A stretch of 64,000 bases of DNA from Actinokineospora terrae (GCF_900111175.1 NZ_FOGI01000006.1:438980-502979), one strand, 5' to 3'; counted from the first letter of the stretch, positions 8,616 through 17,287 are shown. Numbers and translations: made by a program. Notes: a model not told the origin generated them from the letters alone.

Positions 8616-10040
8616 GTGAACCGACGAGCGAAGATCGTGTGCACTATGGGCCCGGCCACCGCGACCCCCGAGCGGGTGCGTGACCTGGTGGCGGCGGGCA
8701 TGGACGTGGCGAGGATGAACTTCAGCCACGGCAGCCACGGTGACCACAAGCAGGTCTACGACCTGGTCCGCGCCGCGGGGGACCAGGCGGGCCGCGCGGT
8801 GGGCATCCTGGCCGACCTGCAGGGACCGAAGATCCGCCTCGGCACGTTCGCCAACGGCCCGGTCGAGTGGCGCACCGGCGACGTCGTGCGGATCACCGTC
8901 GAGGACGTGGCAGGCACCCACGACCGGGTCTCCACCACCTACAAGGGCCTGGCCAACGACGCCAAGGCCGGTGACCGGCTGCTGGTCGACGACGGCAAGG
9001 TCGGCCTGGTGGTCACCTCCGTCGAGGGCCAGGACGTGGTCTGCGAGGTCACCGAGGGCGGCCCGGTCAGCAACAACAAGGGCCTGTCGCTGCCCGGCAT
9101 GGACGTCTCGGTGCCCGCGCTGTCCGAGAAGGACATCGAGGACCTCGAGTTCGCCCTGCACCTGGGCGTCGACTTCATCGCGCTGAGCTTCGTGCGCTCG
9201 CCAGCCGACATCGACCTGGTGCACCAGGTGATGGACCGGGCGGGCCGGGGCAGGCTGCCGGTGATCGCCAAGCTGGAGAAGCCGGAGGCGGTGGACAACC
9301 TGGAGGCCATCGTGCTGGCCTTCGACGGTGTCATGGTCGCCCGCGGCGACCTGGGCGTGGAGCTGCCGCTGGAGCAGGTGCCGCTGGTGCAGAAGCGCGC
9401 CATCCAGATCGCGCGGGAGAACGCCAAGCCGGTCATCGTGGCCACCCAGATGCTCGACTCGATGATCAGCAACTCCCGGCCGACCCGCGCCGAGGCCTCC
9501 GACGTGGCCAACGCGGTGCTCGACGGCGCCGACGCGCTGATGCTCTCCGGCGAGACCAGCGTCGGCCGCTACGCCATCGAGTCGGTGCAGACGATGAGCC
9601 GCATCATCGAGGCCGTGGAGGCCGAGCGCCCCACCGTGCCGCCGCTGACTCACGTGCCCCGCACCAAGCGCGGCGTGATCTCCTACGCCGCCCGCGACAT
9701 CGGCGAGCGCCTCAACGCCAAGGCCCTGGTCGCCTTCACCCAGTCCGGTGACACGGTCAAGCGGCTGGCCCGCCTGCACACCCGGCTGCCGCTGCTGGCG
9801 TTCACCCCGGAGGCCGGTGTCCGCAGCCAGCTGGCGCTGACCTGGGGCACGGAGACGTTCCTGGTCCCGGAGGTCGACTCCACCGACCGCATGGTCCGCC
9901 AGGTCGACCAGTCCATGCTCTCCATCGGCCGCTACCAGCCCGGCGACCTCGTGGTCATCGTCGCGGGCTCCCCGCCGGGGACGGTCGGCTCCACCAACCT
10001 CATCCGCGTCCACCGGCTCGGCGAGGAAGACCACGCCTGA
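8616..10040 (+). CDS. pyk: pyruvate kinase
   Basis: Pyruvate kinase (474 residues), last step of glycolysis: phosphoenolpyruvate + ADP to pyruvate + ATP. N-terminal RRAKIVCTMGPATATPERV and MNFSHG bind nucleotide and substrate; the active-site signature is VIAKLEKPEAVDNLEAI with the catalytic lysine, followed by MVARGDLGVELP (metal/PEP) and TQMLDSM. The C-terminal allosteric domain is complete (FTQSGDTVKRLARLHTRLPLLAFTP). Start is GTG 8616. It looks monocistronic: a possible promoter directly upstream and a hairpin at 10053 downstream. Confidence 0.97.
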   Translation: MNRRAKIVCTMGPATATPERVRDLVAAGMDVARMNFSHGSHGDHKQVYDLVRAAGDQAGRAVGILADLQGPKIRLGTFANGPVEWRTGDVVRITVEDVAGTHDRVSTTYKGLANDAKAGDRLLVDDGKVGLVVTSVEGQDVVCEVTEGGPVSNNKGLSLPGMDVSVPALSEKDIEDLEFALHLGVDFIALSFVRSPADIDLVHQVMDRAGRGRLPVIAKLEKPEAVDNLEAIVLAFDGVMVARGDLGVELPLEQVPLVQKRAIQIARENAKPVIVATQMLDSMISNSRPTRAEASDVANAVLDGADALMLSGETSVGRYAIESVQTMSRIIEAVEAERPTVPPLTHVPRTKRGVISYAARDIGERLNAKALVAFTQSGDTVKRLARLHTRLPLLAFTPEAGVRSQLALTWGTETFLVPEVDSTDRMVRQVDQSMLSIGRYQPGDLVVIVAGSPPGTVGSTNLIRVHRLGEEDHA

Positions 10041-10052
10041 TCGTGGGGTATA

Positions 10053-10078
10053 GGTGCCGGGGCGGATGCTCCGGCACC
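10053..10078 (+). terminator. hairpin after pyk
   Basis: Perfect 8-bp stem GGTGCCGG/CCGGCACC with a 10-nt loop, 12 bases after the pyk stop. No U-tract follows, as is usual for actinobacterial terminators. It lies only 10 bases before the next GTG start, so it may also act on that gene. Confidence 0.5.
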
Positions 10079-10088
10079 ATGGGGCCTT

Positions 10089-10529
10089 GTGATCGAGCTG
10101 GCCCCGGTGGCGTTGACGGACAAAGCACTGCTGTCCCGCTGGATACAGACCTACCTGCGCGACACATTCGGCGAGGTCCACGCCGGCGGTTACCCCTACC
10201 TGGACCAGTACTTCACCGACCCTGACCGCGAAGCACACTTCATCGTGGCAGCAGGCGAACTGGCCGGCTTCGTCCTGGCCCGCGTCGACTCCGGCGCTTG
10301 GACCATCGCCGAGTTCTCGATCGCCCCCCACCTCCGCCGCCAAGGACTCGCCCGCGCCGCCGCCCTCGCCCAGTTCACCCGCCACCCCGGCCCCTGGACC
10401 GTCGAGTTCAACCCCGACGACGCCGTCGCCGCTTCCTTCTGGCACTCGGTGATTCCCGCTCCGGCCTCGACTGTTGAAGTCGGTGGCCGCGTGCGCCTGT
10501 CTTTCACCGTATCCGCAGCGCAGTCGTGA
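10089..10529 (+). CDS. GNAT family N-acetyltransferase
   Basis: Protein of 146 residues with the GNAT fold. The acetyl-CoA binding motif A is seen as IAEFSIAPHLRRQGLARAAALAQF (variant of the Q/R-x-x-G-x-G/A motif). Start GTG 10089 has no good ribosome-binding site and follows the hairpin at 10053. Substrate unknown. The stretch 10530-10789 after it holds no gene that I can support. Confidence 0.75.
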   Translation: MIELAPVALTDKALLSRWIQTYLRDTFGEVHAGGYPYLDQYFTDPDREAHFIVAAGELAGFVLARVDSGAWTIAEFSIAPHLRRQGLARAAALAQFTRHPGPWTVEFNPDDAVAASFWHSVIPAPASTVEVGGRVRLSFTVSAAQS

Positions 10530-10753
10530 TTTCGCACTGCTAAGCCATCTCCATTGAGCCGACACTTGCCTATGAAGCGCTCTATGGCTGCGTGCGACTC
10601 TTGTCGTGGCGATGGGCCGTTACGCGGTCCGTAGGTGGGTTCCCGCGGTGATGGCGTCGAGGTTGGTGGTGGCAGTTTCCTCTGGGTCTGGTCTGGCTCG
10701 TCGTGTCCAGGGCGCTCTTGGGTCGACCGTAGGGGACGGACCAGGGTGTCCAC

Positions 10754-10782
10754 TTCGGACAGGGTGGTGCGGGCACTAGCCT
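10754..10782 (+). promoter_or_regulatory. candidate leaderless promoter of tesB
   Basis: TTCGGA (10754-10759), 17-bp spacer, TAGCCT (10777-10782). The expected start of transcription is 10789-10790, which is the ATG of the next gene, and there is no Shine-Dalgarno sequence before that ATG, so a leaderless message is likely. Confidence 0.45.
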
Positions 10783-10789
10783 GGGGTGC

Positions 10790-11680
10790 ATGACCGACTT
10801 CGCGGAGGACGGGGTGGCCCGGGGACAGGGTGTGCTCGACCGGTTGGTCGAGCTGCTGGACCTGGAGCGCATCGAGGACGACATCTACCGCGGGGTCAGC
10901 CCCGAGCACTCGTCGGTGCGGGTGTTCGGCGGGCAGGTCGCGGGGCAGGCGCTGGTGGCGGCGGGGCGGACCGTGCCGGTGGAGCGGGGGGTGCACTCGC
11001 TGCACGCCTACTTCATCCGCGGCGGCGACCCGAGTGTGCCGATCGTCTACGAGGTGGACCGGATCCGGGACGGCAGGTCGTTCACCACGCGGCGGGTCGT
11101 CGCGGTGCAGCACGGGAAGGCGATCTTCGCGTTGTCGGCGTCGTTCCAGGTCGCCGAGCGCGGGATCGAGCACGCGGAGCCGATGCCCCGGGTGCCCGAC
11201 CCGGAGTCGCTGCCCACCCACGCCGAGCGGATGACGCCGGACCTGCGGGCCAAGTTCGGCGACTGGGCGGACCGGCCGCGGCCGATCGACGTGCGCTACG
11301 TCAGCGAGCCGCCGTGGCTCTCGCGCGAGACCGGGCCGAGGGACGCCCGCAACCAGGTGTGGATGCGCACCGACGGCGCGCTCGCCGACGACCCGCTGCT
11401 GCACGTCTGCGTGCTCGCCTACGCCTCCGACATGACGCTGCTCGACGCGGTGCTCGCCAGGCACGGCGTCTACTGGGGAACCGACAAGGTCCTCGGCGCC
11501 AGCCTCGACCACGCGATGTGGTTCCACCGCCCGTTCCGCGCCGACGAGTGGATCCTCTACGACTGCGCCTCGCCCAGCGCCTCCGGCGGCCGCGGCCTGG
11601 CGACCGGCCGGTTCTTCACCCGCGACGGCAGGCTCGTGGCGACCGTGGTGCAGGAGGGCCTGCTGCGGCTGGTCGGCTGA
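10790..11680 (+). CDS. tesB: acyl-CoA thioesterase II
   Basis: Double-hotdog acyl-CoA thioesterase of 296 residues that hydrolyses acyl-CoA to free acid and CoA. Family marks are VFGGQVAGQALVAAGRTV (residues 45-62), LHAYFIRGGDPSVPIVYEVDRIRDGRSFTTRRV, and the C-terminal half with LAYASDMTLLDAVLARHG (the catalytic Asp region) and LDHAMWFHRPFRADEWILY. Full length for TesB. Monocistronic, with a possible leaderless promoter upstream and a strong terminator at 11682 shared with the convergent gene. Confidence 0.95.
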   Translation: MTDFAEDGVARGQGVLDRLVELLDLERIEDDIYRGVSPEHSSVRVFGGQVAGQALVAAGRTVPVERGVHSLHAYFIRGGDPSVPIVYEVDRIRDGRSFTTRRVVAVQHGKAIFALSASFQVAERGIEHAEPMPRVPDPESLPTHAERMTPDLRAKFGDWADRPRPIDVRYVSEPPWLSRETGPRDARNQVWMRTDGALADDPLLHVCVLAYASDMTLLDAVLARHGVYWGTDKVLGASLDHAMWFHRPFRADEWILYDCASPSASGGRGLATGRFFTRDGRLVATVVQEGLLRLVG

Positions 11681-11681
11681 G

Positions 11682-11723
11682 GGTGGGACCCGGGTCGTCG
11701 GGGGAGATGACCCGGGCCCCACC
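11682..11723. terminator. bidirectional hairpin terminator between tesB and the convergent gene
   Basis: Stem of about 15 bp with one A/C mismatch (left arm begins GGTGGGACCCGGGTC, right arm ends GACCCGGGCCCCACC) and a 12-nt loop, starting 2 bases after the tesB stop and lying between two convergent genes. Confidence 0.75.
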
Positions 11724-11764
11724 TGGCGGGGCGCGCGAGGGGGGTGGGTTCGCTGCGCCCCGGG

Positions 11765-12139
11765 TCAGCCTGCCAGCCTGGCGCGGTGGCGGTCGACGAG
11801 CCTGCCGCTGACGCGGCGCCGGTCGGCGACCCGGTGCCCCTCCGCGGTGTCCTCCTGCGCGCCGTCCTCGGTGACCAGCACGCTCAGGTGCGCCGTCAGG
11901 TACGCCCGGCACGGCGAGGGCGCGCGGGTGAACAGCCGGGTCCGGCAGGTGGGGCAGCGACCGTCCCGGCCGGGGCGGTGTTCGTCGAGCACCGCGCGCA
12001 ACGCCGCCACCACCCGGGGCAGCTCCGTGCGGGCCAGCCGGGCCGCGTCGAGGTCGGACCCGGTGCGCGCGTGGTCGCCCAACTCCTCCAGGTAGTCCCG
12101 CAGCGACGCCGCCATGTGCCCGAAGATGGACCCGCTCAC
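11765..12139 (-). CDS. small CxxC protein, possibly zinc-binding, unknown function
   Basis: About 124 residues from GTG 12139 (an internal ATG at 12115 is the alternative). The N-terminal half looks helical (SLRDYLEELGDHARTGSDLD); the middle has CPTCRTRLFTRAPSPC, three cysteines that could bind a metal, followed by RAYLTAHLSVLV; the tail is charged. I recognise this as a type of small actinobacterial protein often found beside XRE/DUF397 genes, but no function is known to me. Its upstream region is the 28-bp tandem repeat at 12156-12267. Confidence 0.6.
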   Translation of the reverse strand: MSGSIFGHMAASLRDYLEELGDHARTGSDLDAARLARTELPRVVAALRAVLDEHRPGRDGRCPTCRTRLFTRAPSPCRAYLTAHLSVLVTEDGAQEDTAEGHRVADRRRVSGRLVDRHRARLAG

Positions 12140-12155
12140 CCTGTGGCCTCCCGCC

Positions 12156-12267
12156 CTGTGATCAACACCCGCCCGACACCACCCTGTGGTCAACACCCGC
12201 CCGACACCACCCTGTGGTCAACACCCGCCCGACACCACCCTGTGGTCAACACCCGCCCGACACCACC
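12156..12267. repeat. four tandem copies of a 28-bp repeat
   Basis: Four head-to-tail units at 12156, 12184, 12212 and 12240. Units 2-4 are identical; unit 1 differs by one base. Each unit contains the imperfect dyad GTGGTCAACAC followed by CCGCCCGACACCACC. The array starts 17 bases upstream of the GTG of the minus-strand small gene. There are no spacers. Confidence 0.95.
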
Positions 12268-12479
12268 CGCTGACGGCGAAAACCGCGCCACGCCGGGAAT
12301 CCCCGCACCGGCGCCCACCGGACCCGCCTCGGATCCGTGCCCGGCCAACCGTTCCCGCTGGACGCTCTCAAGCGGACGACCGAATCGGCCGATGACTCCC
12401 AGGTGCGCCCCACGCCCCCCGACGGGTTCGGCTTCCCTGTCCGCCGCGTCCGATTCGCCTGCGTCCGCGCTTTCATAAC

Positions 12480-12507
12480 CAGAATGCATTGTGGCAGCGA
12501 CATTCTG
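12480..12507. promoter_or_regulatory. candidate operator dyad upstream of the XRE gene
   Basis: Perfect 7-bp inverted repeat CAGAATG / CATTCTG separated by 14 bases in an AT-richer patch of the 12268-12721 gap. The rest of that gap shows only a possible short upstream frame whose stop overlaps the XRE start (see findings). Binding by the XRE regulator is a guess. Confidence 0.3.
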
Positions 12508-12721
12508 CAAGTTGCACCACACGATCGGGTGACCGTCGTCGATTCGGCCGCGCGTTCCCACCTGGTGTGAGCGCGACCGCGCCGCTGCTTGTGTTCGACA
12601 AGATCAGCATCGACACTTGCCCACGGCGCGCGGTAGGGATCCGCGCCGAGAACGCCGGACACCCCCCGACGACAGACCCGCCCATGACCGCGCAGGCCGC
12701 GGTCGGAAACGAGGTGCAGAA

Positions 12722-13579
12722 GTGACGCGTGGACCCAGTCCGACGGTTCGCCGCCGCAGGCTCGCCGCCGAACTGCGGCGGTTCCGGGAAGCGGCCGTGC
12801 TGACCATCGACGAGGTCGCCGAGAAGCTCGAGTGCTCCGCGTCGAAGGTCAGCCGCATCGAGACCGGCCACGTCAGCGTGACCCCCCGCGACGTGCGCGA
12901 CATGGCCGAGCTCTACGGCATCGTCGACGAGCAGCGCGACGCCCTGGTGCAGCTGGCCAGGGAGGCCAGGCAGAAGGGCTGGTGGCACGCCTACAACGAG
13001 GTGTTCACCGGCGCGTTCGTCGGCCTGGAGGCCGATTCGTCCTCGCTGCGCGCCTACCAGGCGTTGATCGTGCCCGGTCTGCTGCAGACCCCCGCCTACA
13101 CCAGGGCGATGTTGCGCGCGATCCGCCCGGACGCCCAGCCTGCCGAGCTCGACATGCGGGTCGAGGCCAGGCAGACCAGGCAGCGGCTGCTCACCGACCC
13201 CAGCCCCCCGGAGTACTGGGCGGTGATGGACGAGGCGGTGCTGCGCAGGCTCACCGGCGGACCCGAGGTGATGGTCGAGCAGCTGCGCAAGATGGTCGAG
13301 GTGGCCCAGCTGCCCAACGTGACCCTCCAGGTCGTCCCGTTCGCGGTGGGCGCGCACGCGGGCATGGAGGCGCCCTTCCTCATCCTCGGCTTCCCCGACC
13401 GGATCGACCCGGACGTCGTCTACGTGGAGAGCACCGCCAACGGCGTCTACCTCGAGTCCCCGGCGGATGTCCACAAGTACTCGTTGTTGTTCGACCACTT
13501 GCGTGCGGCGGCGTTGCGACCGGACGACACAGTCGACCTGGTCCAACGGATCACGGAGGAGTTGATCCGTGATTCCTGA
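12722..13579 (+). CDS. XRE-family regulator with DUF5753 (Scr1-type)
   Basis: Protein of 285 residues with an N-terminal helix-turn-helix (LRRFREAAVLTIDEVAEKLECSASKVSRIE read over residues 17-46) and the C-terminal DUF5753 domain, seen as LRAYQALIVPGLLQTPAYTR, QTRQRLL and PEYWAVMDEAVLRR. Actinomycetes carry many such regulators, each next to a DUF397 protein, as here (21-bp gap). GTG 12722 was chosen because GAGGTG lies just upstream and HTH proteins of this family begin shortly before the recognition helices; the in-frame extension to 12617 looks non-coding. Known relatives act in development and antibiotic control or as antitoxin-like proteins; the target here is unknown. Confidence 0.92.
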   Translation: MTRGPSPTVRRRRLAAELRRFREAAVLTIDEVAEKLECSASKVSRIETGHVSVTPRDVRDMAELYGIVDEQRDALVQLAREARQKGWWHAYNEVFTGAFVGLEADSSSLRAYQALIVPGLLQTPAYTRAMLRAIRPDAQPAELDMRVEARQTRQRLLTDPSPPEYWAVMDEAVLRRLTGGPEVMVEQLRKMVEVAQLPNVTLQVVPFAVGAHAGMEAPFLILGFPDRIDPDVVYVESTANGVYLESPADVHKYSLLFDHLRAAALRPDDTVDLVQRITEELIRDS

Positions 13580-13600
13580 ATAACACGAGAGGAGTGGGGC

Positions 13601-13804
13601 GTGACTGTTTCTGACCTCGCGAGCGCCGAATGGCGCAGGAGTAGCCGCAGTGCGGGCAACGACTGCGTGGAGCTCGTCATAGGCGGAAGCGGCGCGACGG
13701 TGCGCGACTCCAAGAACACGGAGTTCGGGCACCTGTCGTTCGCGGACATCGAGTGGACCGCCTTCGTCGGTGCCGTGAAGGGAAACCTTCTGGCGGCCGG
13801 GTGA
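13601..13804 (+). CDS. DUF397 domain protein
   Basis: Protein of 67 residues matching DUF397: EWRRSSRSAGNDCVELV at the N terminus, the VRDSKN motif at the centre and the F-x-x-AVKGN tail. Start GTG 13601 is preceded by GAGAGGAGTGGGGC, a strong ribosome-binding site. It is the usual partner of the upstream XRE/DUF5753 regulator, probably in one transcript that ends at the hairpin 13871-13896. Confidence 0.93.
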   Translation: MTVSDLASAEWRRSSRSAGNDCVELVIGGSGATVRDSKNTEFGHLSFADIEWTAFVGAVKGNLLAAG

Positions 13805-13870
13805 TCCAGGCCGCGCGGCGCCCGAGCCCGGGATGATCGACAGCATCCCGGTCCCGGACCCACTCGGTGG

Positions 13871-13896
13871 CGGGGCCACGGCACGCCGTGGCCCCG
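13871..13896 (+). terminator. hairpin terminator after the XRE-DUF397 pair
   Basis: Perfect 11-bp stem CGGGGCCACGG/CCGTGGCCCCG with a CACG loop, 66 bases after the DUF397 stop. Confidence 0.75.
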
Positions 13897-13904
13897 TTCC
13901 CCAT

Positions 13905-13989
13905 CCCACCCCTTACCCCACCGGCTCGGCCACACCCCTTACCCCGCTCAGCGACCCCCTCCGACTGCCCCGGGTAAGGGTGGGTAAGG
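13905..13989. repeat. cluster of CCTTACCC / GGGTAAGG motifs
   Basis: ACCCCTTACCCC occurs at 13908-13919 and again at 13934-13945, and the reverse complement GGGTAAGG occurs twice at 13972-13989. The outer copies could pair as a long imperfect hairpin. Lies in the gap 13805-14089, before the small gene at 14090. Confidence 0.6.
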
Positions 13990-14089
13990 CCGAGACTGCG
14001 CGTTCACCCGATCTCCCACCCCCTCCCTCAGCGGCACCGTTGTCGTCAGCCGGGGAACACCGGCGGACACGACAGAGGGAGTGATCCAC

Positions 14090-14254
14090 GTGGAGTGGAC
14101 GATCGAAGCGGTCCAGGCCGAGGTCAACTACCGCAGGAACGGCACGCTGGACCGCACCAGCCGGCTGCACCTGCGCGAGGTGCGCCGGGCGCCCTGGTGG
14201 CGGCGGCTGTCCGGGCAGCGCCCGGATCCGAGGCAGGGCGACCGCGCGGCCTGA
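14090..14254 (+). CDS. small basic protein of unknown function
   Basis: 54 residues from GTG 14090, preceded by GAGGGAG at 14075-14081 (the GTG at 14081 in the same frame is an alternative). It begins MEWTIEAVQAEVNYRRNG and has an arginine/tryptophan-rich tail (REVRRAPWWRRLSGQRP). I do not recognise a domain. The 33-bp gap to the LuxR-type regulator suggests cotranscription. Confidence 0.5.
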   Translation: MEWTIEAVQAEVNYRRNGTLDRTSRLHLREVRRAPWWRRLSGQRPDPRQGDRAA

Positions 14255-14287
14255 CGGTCGCGGGAACCGTCGGTGGGGTGTGCGAGC

Positions 14288-17263
14288 ATGCTGGACATGC
14301 CGCGTCTTGGTTCGGGAATACCCCTGGTCGCGCGCGGCCGTGAACTGCGCAGGCTGCGTGCGGCGGTGGAGGCCGCCGCGGCCGGTAGGGCCGCGGCCGT
14401 GCTGCTCGCCGGGGACGCCGGTGTCGGCAAGACCAGGATGACCGAGGAGGTCGGCGTCATCGCCAGCGGCCTGGGGGCGTTGGTGCTGACCGGTCGCTGT
14501 CTCGACGCGGGCGAGACCGGCCTCCCGTACCTGCCGGTGGCCGAGGCGTTGGCCGCGGTGCGTGATCGCGCCGCGGCCCGTCCGGCGCTGGGCAGGCTCT
14601 TCCCCGAGGTAGCCCTACCGGCGCTGCCGGATCCGGGGCGGGTCGCGTCGGGGATGGCGATCCCGGTCGTCGGGCCGCGCTTCGAGCAGGACATCGGGCA
14701 GTTGCAGCTGTTCGACGCCGTCCACGGGCTGCTCACCGACCTCGCCGAGCAGACGCCGGTGGTGCTGGTGCTGGAGGACCTGCACTGGGCGGACGCCTCG
14801 ACCCGCAGCCTGCTGTCGTTCCTGTTGTCGCGGCTGCGCTCGCAGCGGCTGCTGGTGCTGGGCACCTACCGCGGCGACGACCTGCACCGCCGCCACCCGC
14901 TGCGCCCGCTGCTGGCCAAGCTGGTGCGGCTGCCGCAGGTCGAGCGGGTCGAGCTGGCCCCGTTCGGCACCGCGGACGCCCGCACGTTCGTGGCCGCGCT
15001 GGCCGAGGACAAGCTGTCCGAGCGGGTGCTGCGCGAGGTCGCGGGCCGCTCCGAGGGCAACGCCTTCTTCGCCGAGGAACTGCTCGCCGCCTACTCCAGC
15101 TCCGACGACGCCGGCATCCCGGCGACGCTGGTCGACGTGCTGCTGGCCAGGGTCGAGCGGCTGAGCCCGACCGCCCAGACGGTGGTGCGGGTCGCCTCCG
15201 TCGCGGGCAGGCGGGTGCCGGACGCCCGGCTGCGCGCCGTCGCCGAACTCGACGAGAACGACCTGGACGCAGCTCTGCGCGAGGCGGTCGCGCACCACGT
15301 CCTCGTCCCGGCCGAGGACGTCTACAGCTTCCGGCACGCGTTGATGCGCGAGGCCGTCTACGGGGATCTGCTGCCGGGGGAACGGGTCCGGTTGCACGCC
15401 GCTTACGCCAGGCAGCTCGCCGACGACACGGGGGTGCGCGGCGCCGCGGCCGCGTTGGCGCACCACAGCATGGAAAGCCACGCGCTGCCCGCCGCCCTCG
15501 CCGCGTCGGTCACGGCAGGCTGGGAGGCGGAGCGGTCCGGCGCGCCCGCGGAGTCGTTGGAGCACGTCGAGCGCGCGCTGAAGCTCTGGGACGCGGTGCC
15601 CGCCGAGCAGCGGCCGGGCGACGTCGACGAGATGACCCTGCTGCAGCACGCGTCCTGGGTGGCGGGCATGTCCGGCGACCCGGAGCGGGCCATCGCCTTC
15701 GCCAAGTCCGCCGTGCGCATCGCCGAGCACGGGGTCGCCCCGGAGCGGGCCGCGAAACTGCGCAGGCGCCTGGCGCAGTCCCTCTACGCCGTCGACGGCC
15801 GCGAGGACGAGGCGCTGGCCAGCATCGAACAGGGGTGGGCGCTGGTCGCCGACCGGCCGCCCAGCCCGGACAAGGCCTGGGTGCTCGCGGCGTACGCGAC
15901 GATCCTGCGCGGTCAGCGCCGCAACGCCGACTCGCGCGAGCGCGCGGAGAACGCGGTGGCGATCGCCAGGCAGGTCGGCGCGGGCGGCCCGGAGGCGGAC
16001 GCGCTGACCACGCTGGCGATCCTGGCCGAGGCCGACGGGCACCCCGAGGAGTCCCGCGAGCGGCTGCGCTCGGCGATGACCAGGGCGGCCGACGTCGACG
16101 CGATCACCGTCGACCTGCGGGCCAGGTACTCGCTGTGCGTCAACCTCTACGAGTCCGGGCGGCTCGACGAGGCGGCCGAGGTCGTCGACGGGGGCGTCCA
16201 GCGGGCCGGGGAGACCGGCCTCACCTGGAGCACGTACGGGCTGGAGCTGCGGGTCGTGCAGGTCGTGATCCGCTACGCGCGCGGCGACTGGGACGGCAGC
16301 GAGGCGGCGGCGGAACCACCGGGGCACAAGGTGTCCAGCACGGTCTCGGCGCGCCTGGCCGCGGTCGGGGCGTACGTCGCGGTCGGGCGGGGGCGCTTCG
16401 CCGAGGCCGAGCGGCTGCTGGCCGAACTGCGCGCCGACTGGCACCGCGACCTGCAGATCCCGCTGGCCACCGGCGCGGTCGGCGCCGAACTGGCGATCTG
16501 GCGCGGCAGGCCGGACAAGGCCGTCGAGAGCGTCCGCGAGGCGCTGGACTGGGTGGCGCGCGCGGGCGAGCAGTGGGTCCTCGCCGGCATCCGGATCGGC
16601 GCCATCGGCCTCGCCGCCTTCGCCGACCAGGCCCTGGCCGCCCGGCGCGGCGGGCACGAGGTCGAGGAGTTCGTCACCGAGGGCGAGCCGCTGATCGCCA
16701 TGGTCCGCAAGACCGCCGAGTGCGGCAGCCCGCGCACCGGCTCACTCGGCCCAGAGGGGCTCGCCTGGCTGGCCCGCGCGGAAGCCGAGCACACCCGGCT
16801 GCTGGGGACCGCCGACCCGGCCGCCTGGCAGGCCGCCGTGACCGCCTTCGACTACGGCGCGGTGTACGAGCAGGCCATGTGCCGCCGCCGCCTCGCCGAG
16901 GCCCTGCTGGCCGCCGACGACCGCGACGCCGCCGCCGAACACCTGCGCCTCGCCGACGAGGTCGCCACCCGCCTCGGCGCGAAACCCCTGGCCGAGGCCC
17001 TGCGCAAGATCGCCAAGCGCGGCCGCGTCTCCCTGCACGACACCACCCAGGTCCGCGACGAGGTCGACCCCTTCACCCCCCGCGAACGAGCCGTCCTCGC
17101 CCTGGTCGCCGCGGGCCGCACCAACCGCCAGGTCGGCGAGGAACTGTTCATCAGCGAGAAGACCGTCAGCGTCCACCTCAGCCGCATCATGGCCAAACTC
17201 GGCGCCAGCCGCCGAGCCGAGGCCGTCGCGGTCGCCTACGACCGCGGCCTGCTGTCGACGTGA
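14288..17263 (+). CDS. LuxR-family ATP-binding transcriptional regulator (LAL type)
   Basis: Large regulator of about 991 residues. The N-terminal STAND/AAA ATPase has Walker A GDAGVGKT (residues 42-49) and Walker B VVLVLEDLHWADAST, a long helical TPR-like middle follows, and the last 65 residues are a LuxR helix-turn-helix (FTPRERAVLALVAAGRTNRQ, then SEKTVSVHLSRIMAKLGA). Proteins of this class respond to a ligand, often a sugar or secondary-metabolite signal, through the middle part. ATG 14288 is the best start; GTG 14273 and ATG 14297 are possible. A degenerate copy of its 3' end lies 375 bp downstream. No target gene is evident. Confidence 0.93.
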   Translation: MLDMPRLGSGIPLVARGRELRRLRAAVEAAAAGRAAAVLLAGDAGVGKTRMTEEVGVIASGLGALVLTGRCLDAGETGLPYLPVAEALAAVRDRAAARPALGRLFPEVALPALPDPGRVASGMAIPVVGPRFEQDIGQLQLFDAVHGLLTDLAEQTPVVLVLEDLHWADASTRSLLSFLLSRLRSQRLLVLGTYRGDDLHRRHPLRPLLAKLVRLPQVERVELAPFGTADARTFVAALAEDKLSERVLREVAGRSEGNAFFAEELLAAYSSSDDAGIPATLVDVLLARVERLSPTAQTVVRVASVAGRRVPDARLRAVAELDENDLDAALREAVAHHVLVPAEDVYSFRHALMREAVYGDLLPGERVRLHAAYARQLADDTGVRGAAAALAHHSMESHALPAALAASVTAGWEAERSGAPAESLEHVERALKLWDAVPAEQRPGDVDEMTLLQHASWVAGMSGDPERAIAFAKSAVRIAEHGVAPERAAKLRRRLAQSLYAVDGREDEALASIEQGWALVADRPPSPDKAWVLAAYATILRGQRRNADSRERAENAVAIARQVGAGGPEADALTTLAILAEADGHPEESRERLRSAMTRAADVDAITVDLRARYSLCVNLYESGRLDEAAEVVDGGVQRAGETGLTWSTYGLELRVVQVVIRYARGDWDGSEAAAEPPGHKVSSTVSARLAAVGAYVAVGRGRFAEAERLLAELRADWHRDLQIPLATGAVGAELAIWRGRPDKAVESVREALDWVARAGEQWVLAGIRIGAIGLAAFADQALAARRGGHEVEEFVTEGEPLIAMVRKTAECGSPRTGSLGPEGLAWLARAEAEHTRLLGTADPAAWQAAVTAFDYGAVYEQAMCRRRLAEALLAADDRDAAAEHLRLADEVATRLGAKPLAEALRKIAKRGRVSLHDTTQVRDEVDPFTPRERAVLALVAAGRTNRQVGEELFISEKTVSVHLSRIMAKLGASRRAEAVAVAYDRGLLST

Positions 17264-17269
17264 CCGGCC

Positions 17270-17287
17270 GCCGGTGGGAACACCGGC
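17270..17287 (+). terminator. GGAA-loop hairpin after the LuxR-type gene
   Basis: Perfect 7-bp stem GCCGGTG/CACCGGC capped by a GNRA-type GGAA tetraloop, 7 bases after the stop codon. Part of it is copied again at 17657. Confidence 0.65.

Noticed and set aside
10530..10789. Gene remnant on the minus strand (peptide with SHAAIERFIGKCRLNGDG)
   Set aside because: The frame has no start signal and no recognised family; the base composition is mixed and it is more likely the leader region of tesB.
12156..12267. CRISPR array
   Set aside because: The 28-bp unit has CRISPR-like length, but the copies are head to tail with no spacers and there are no cas genes.
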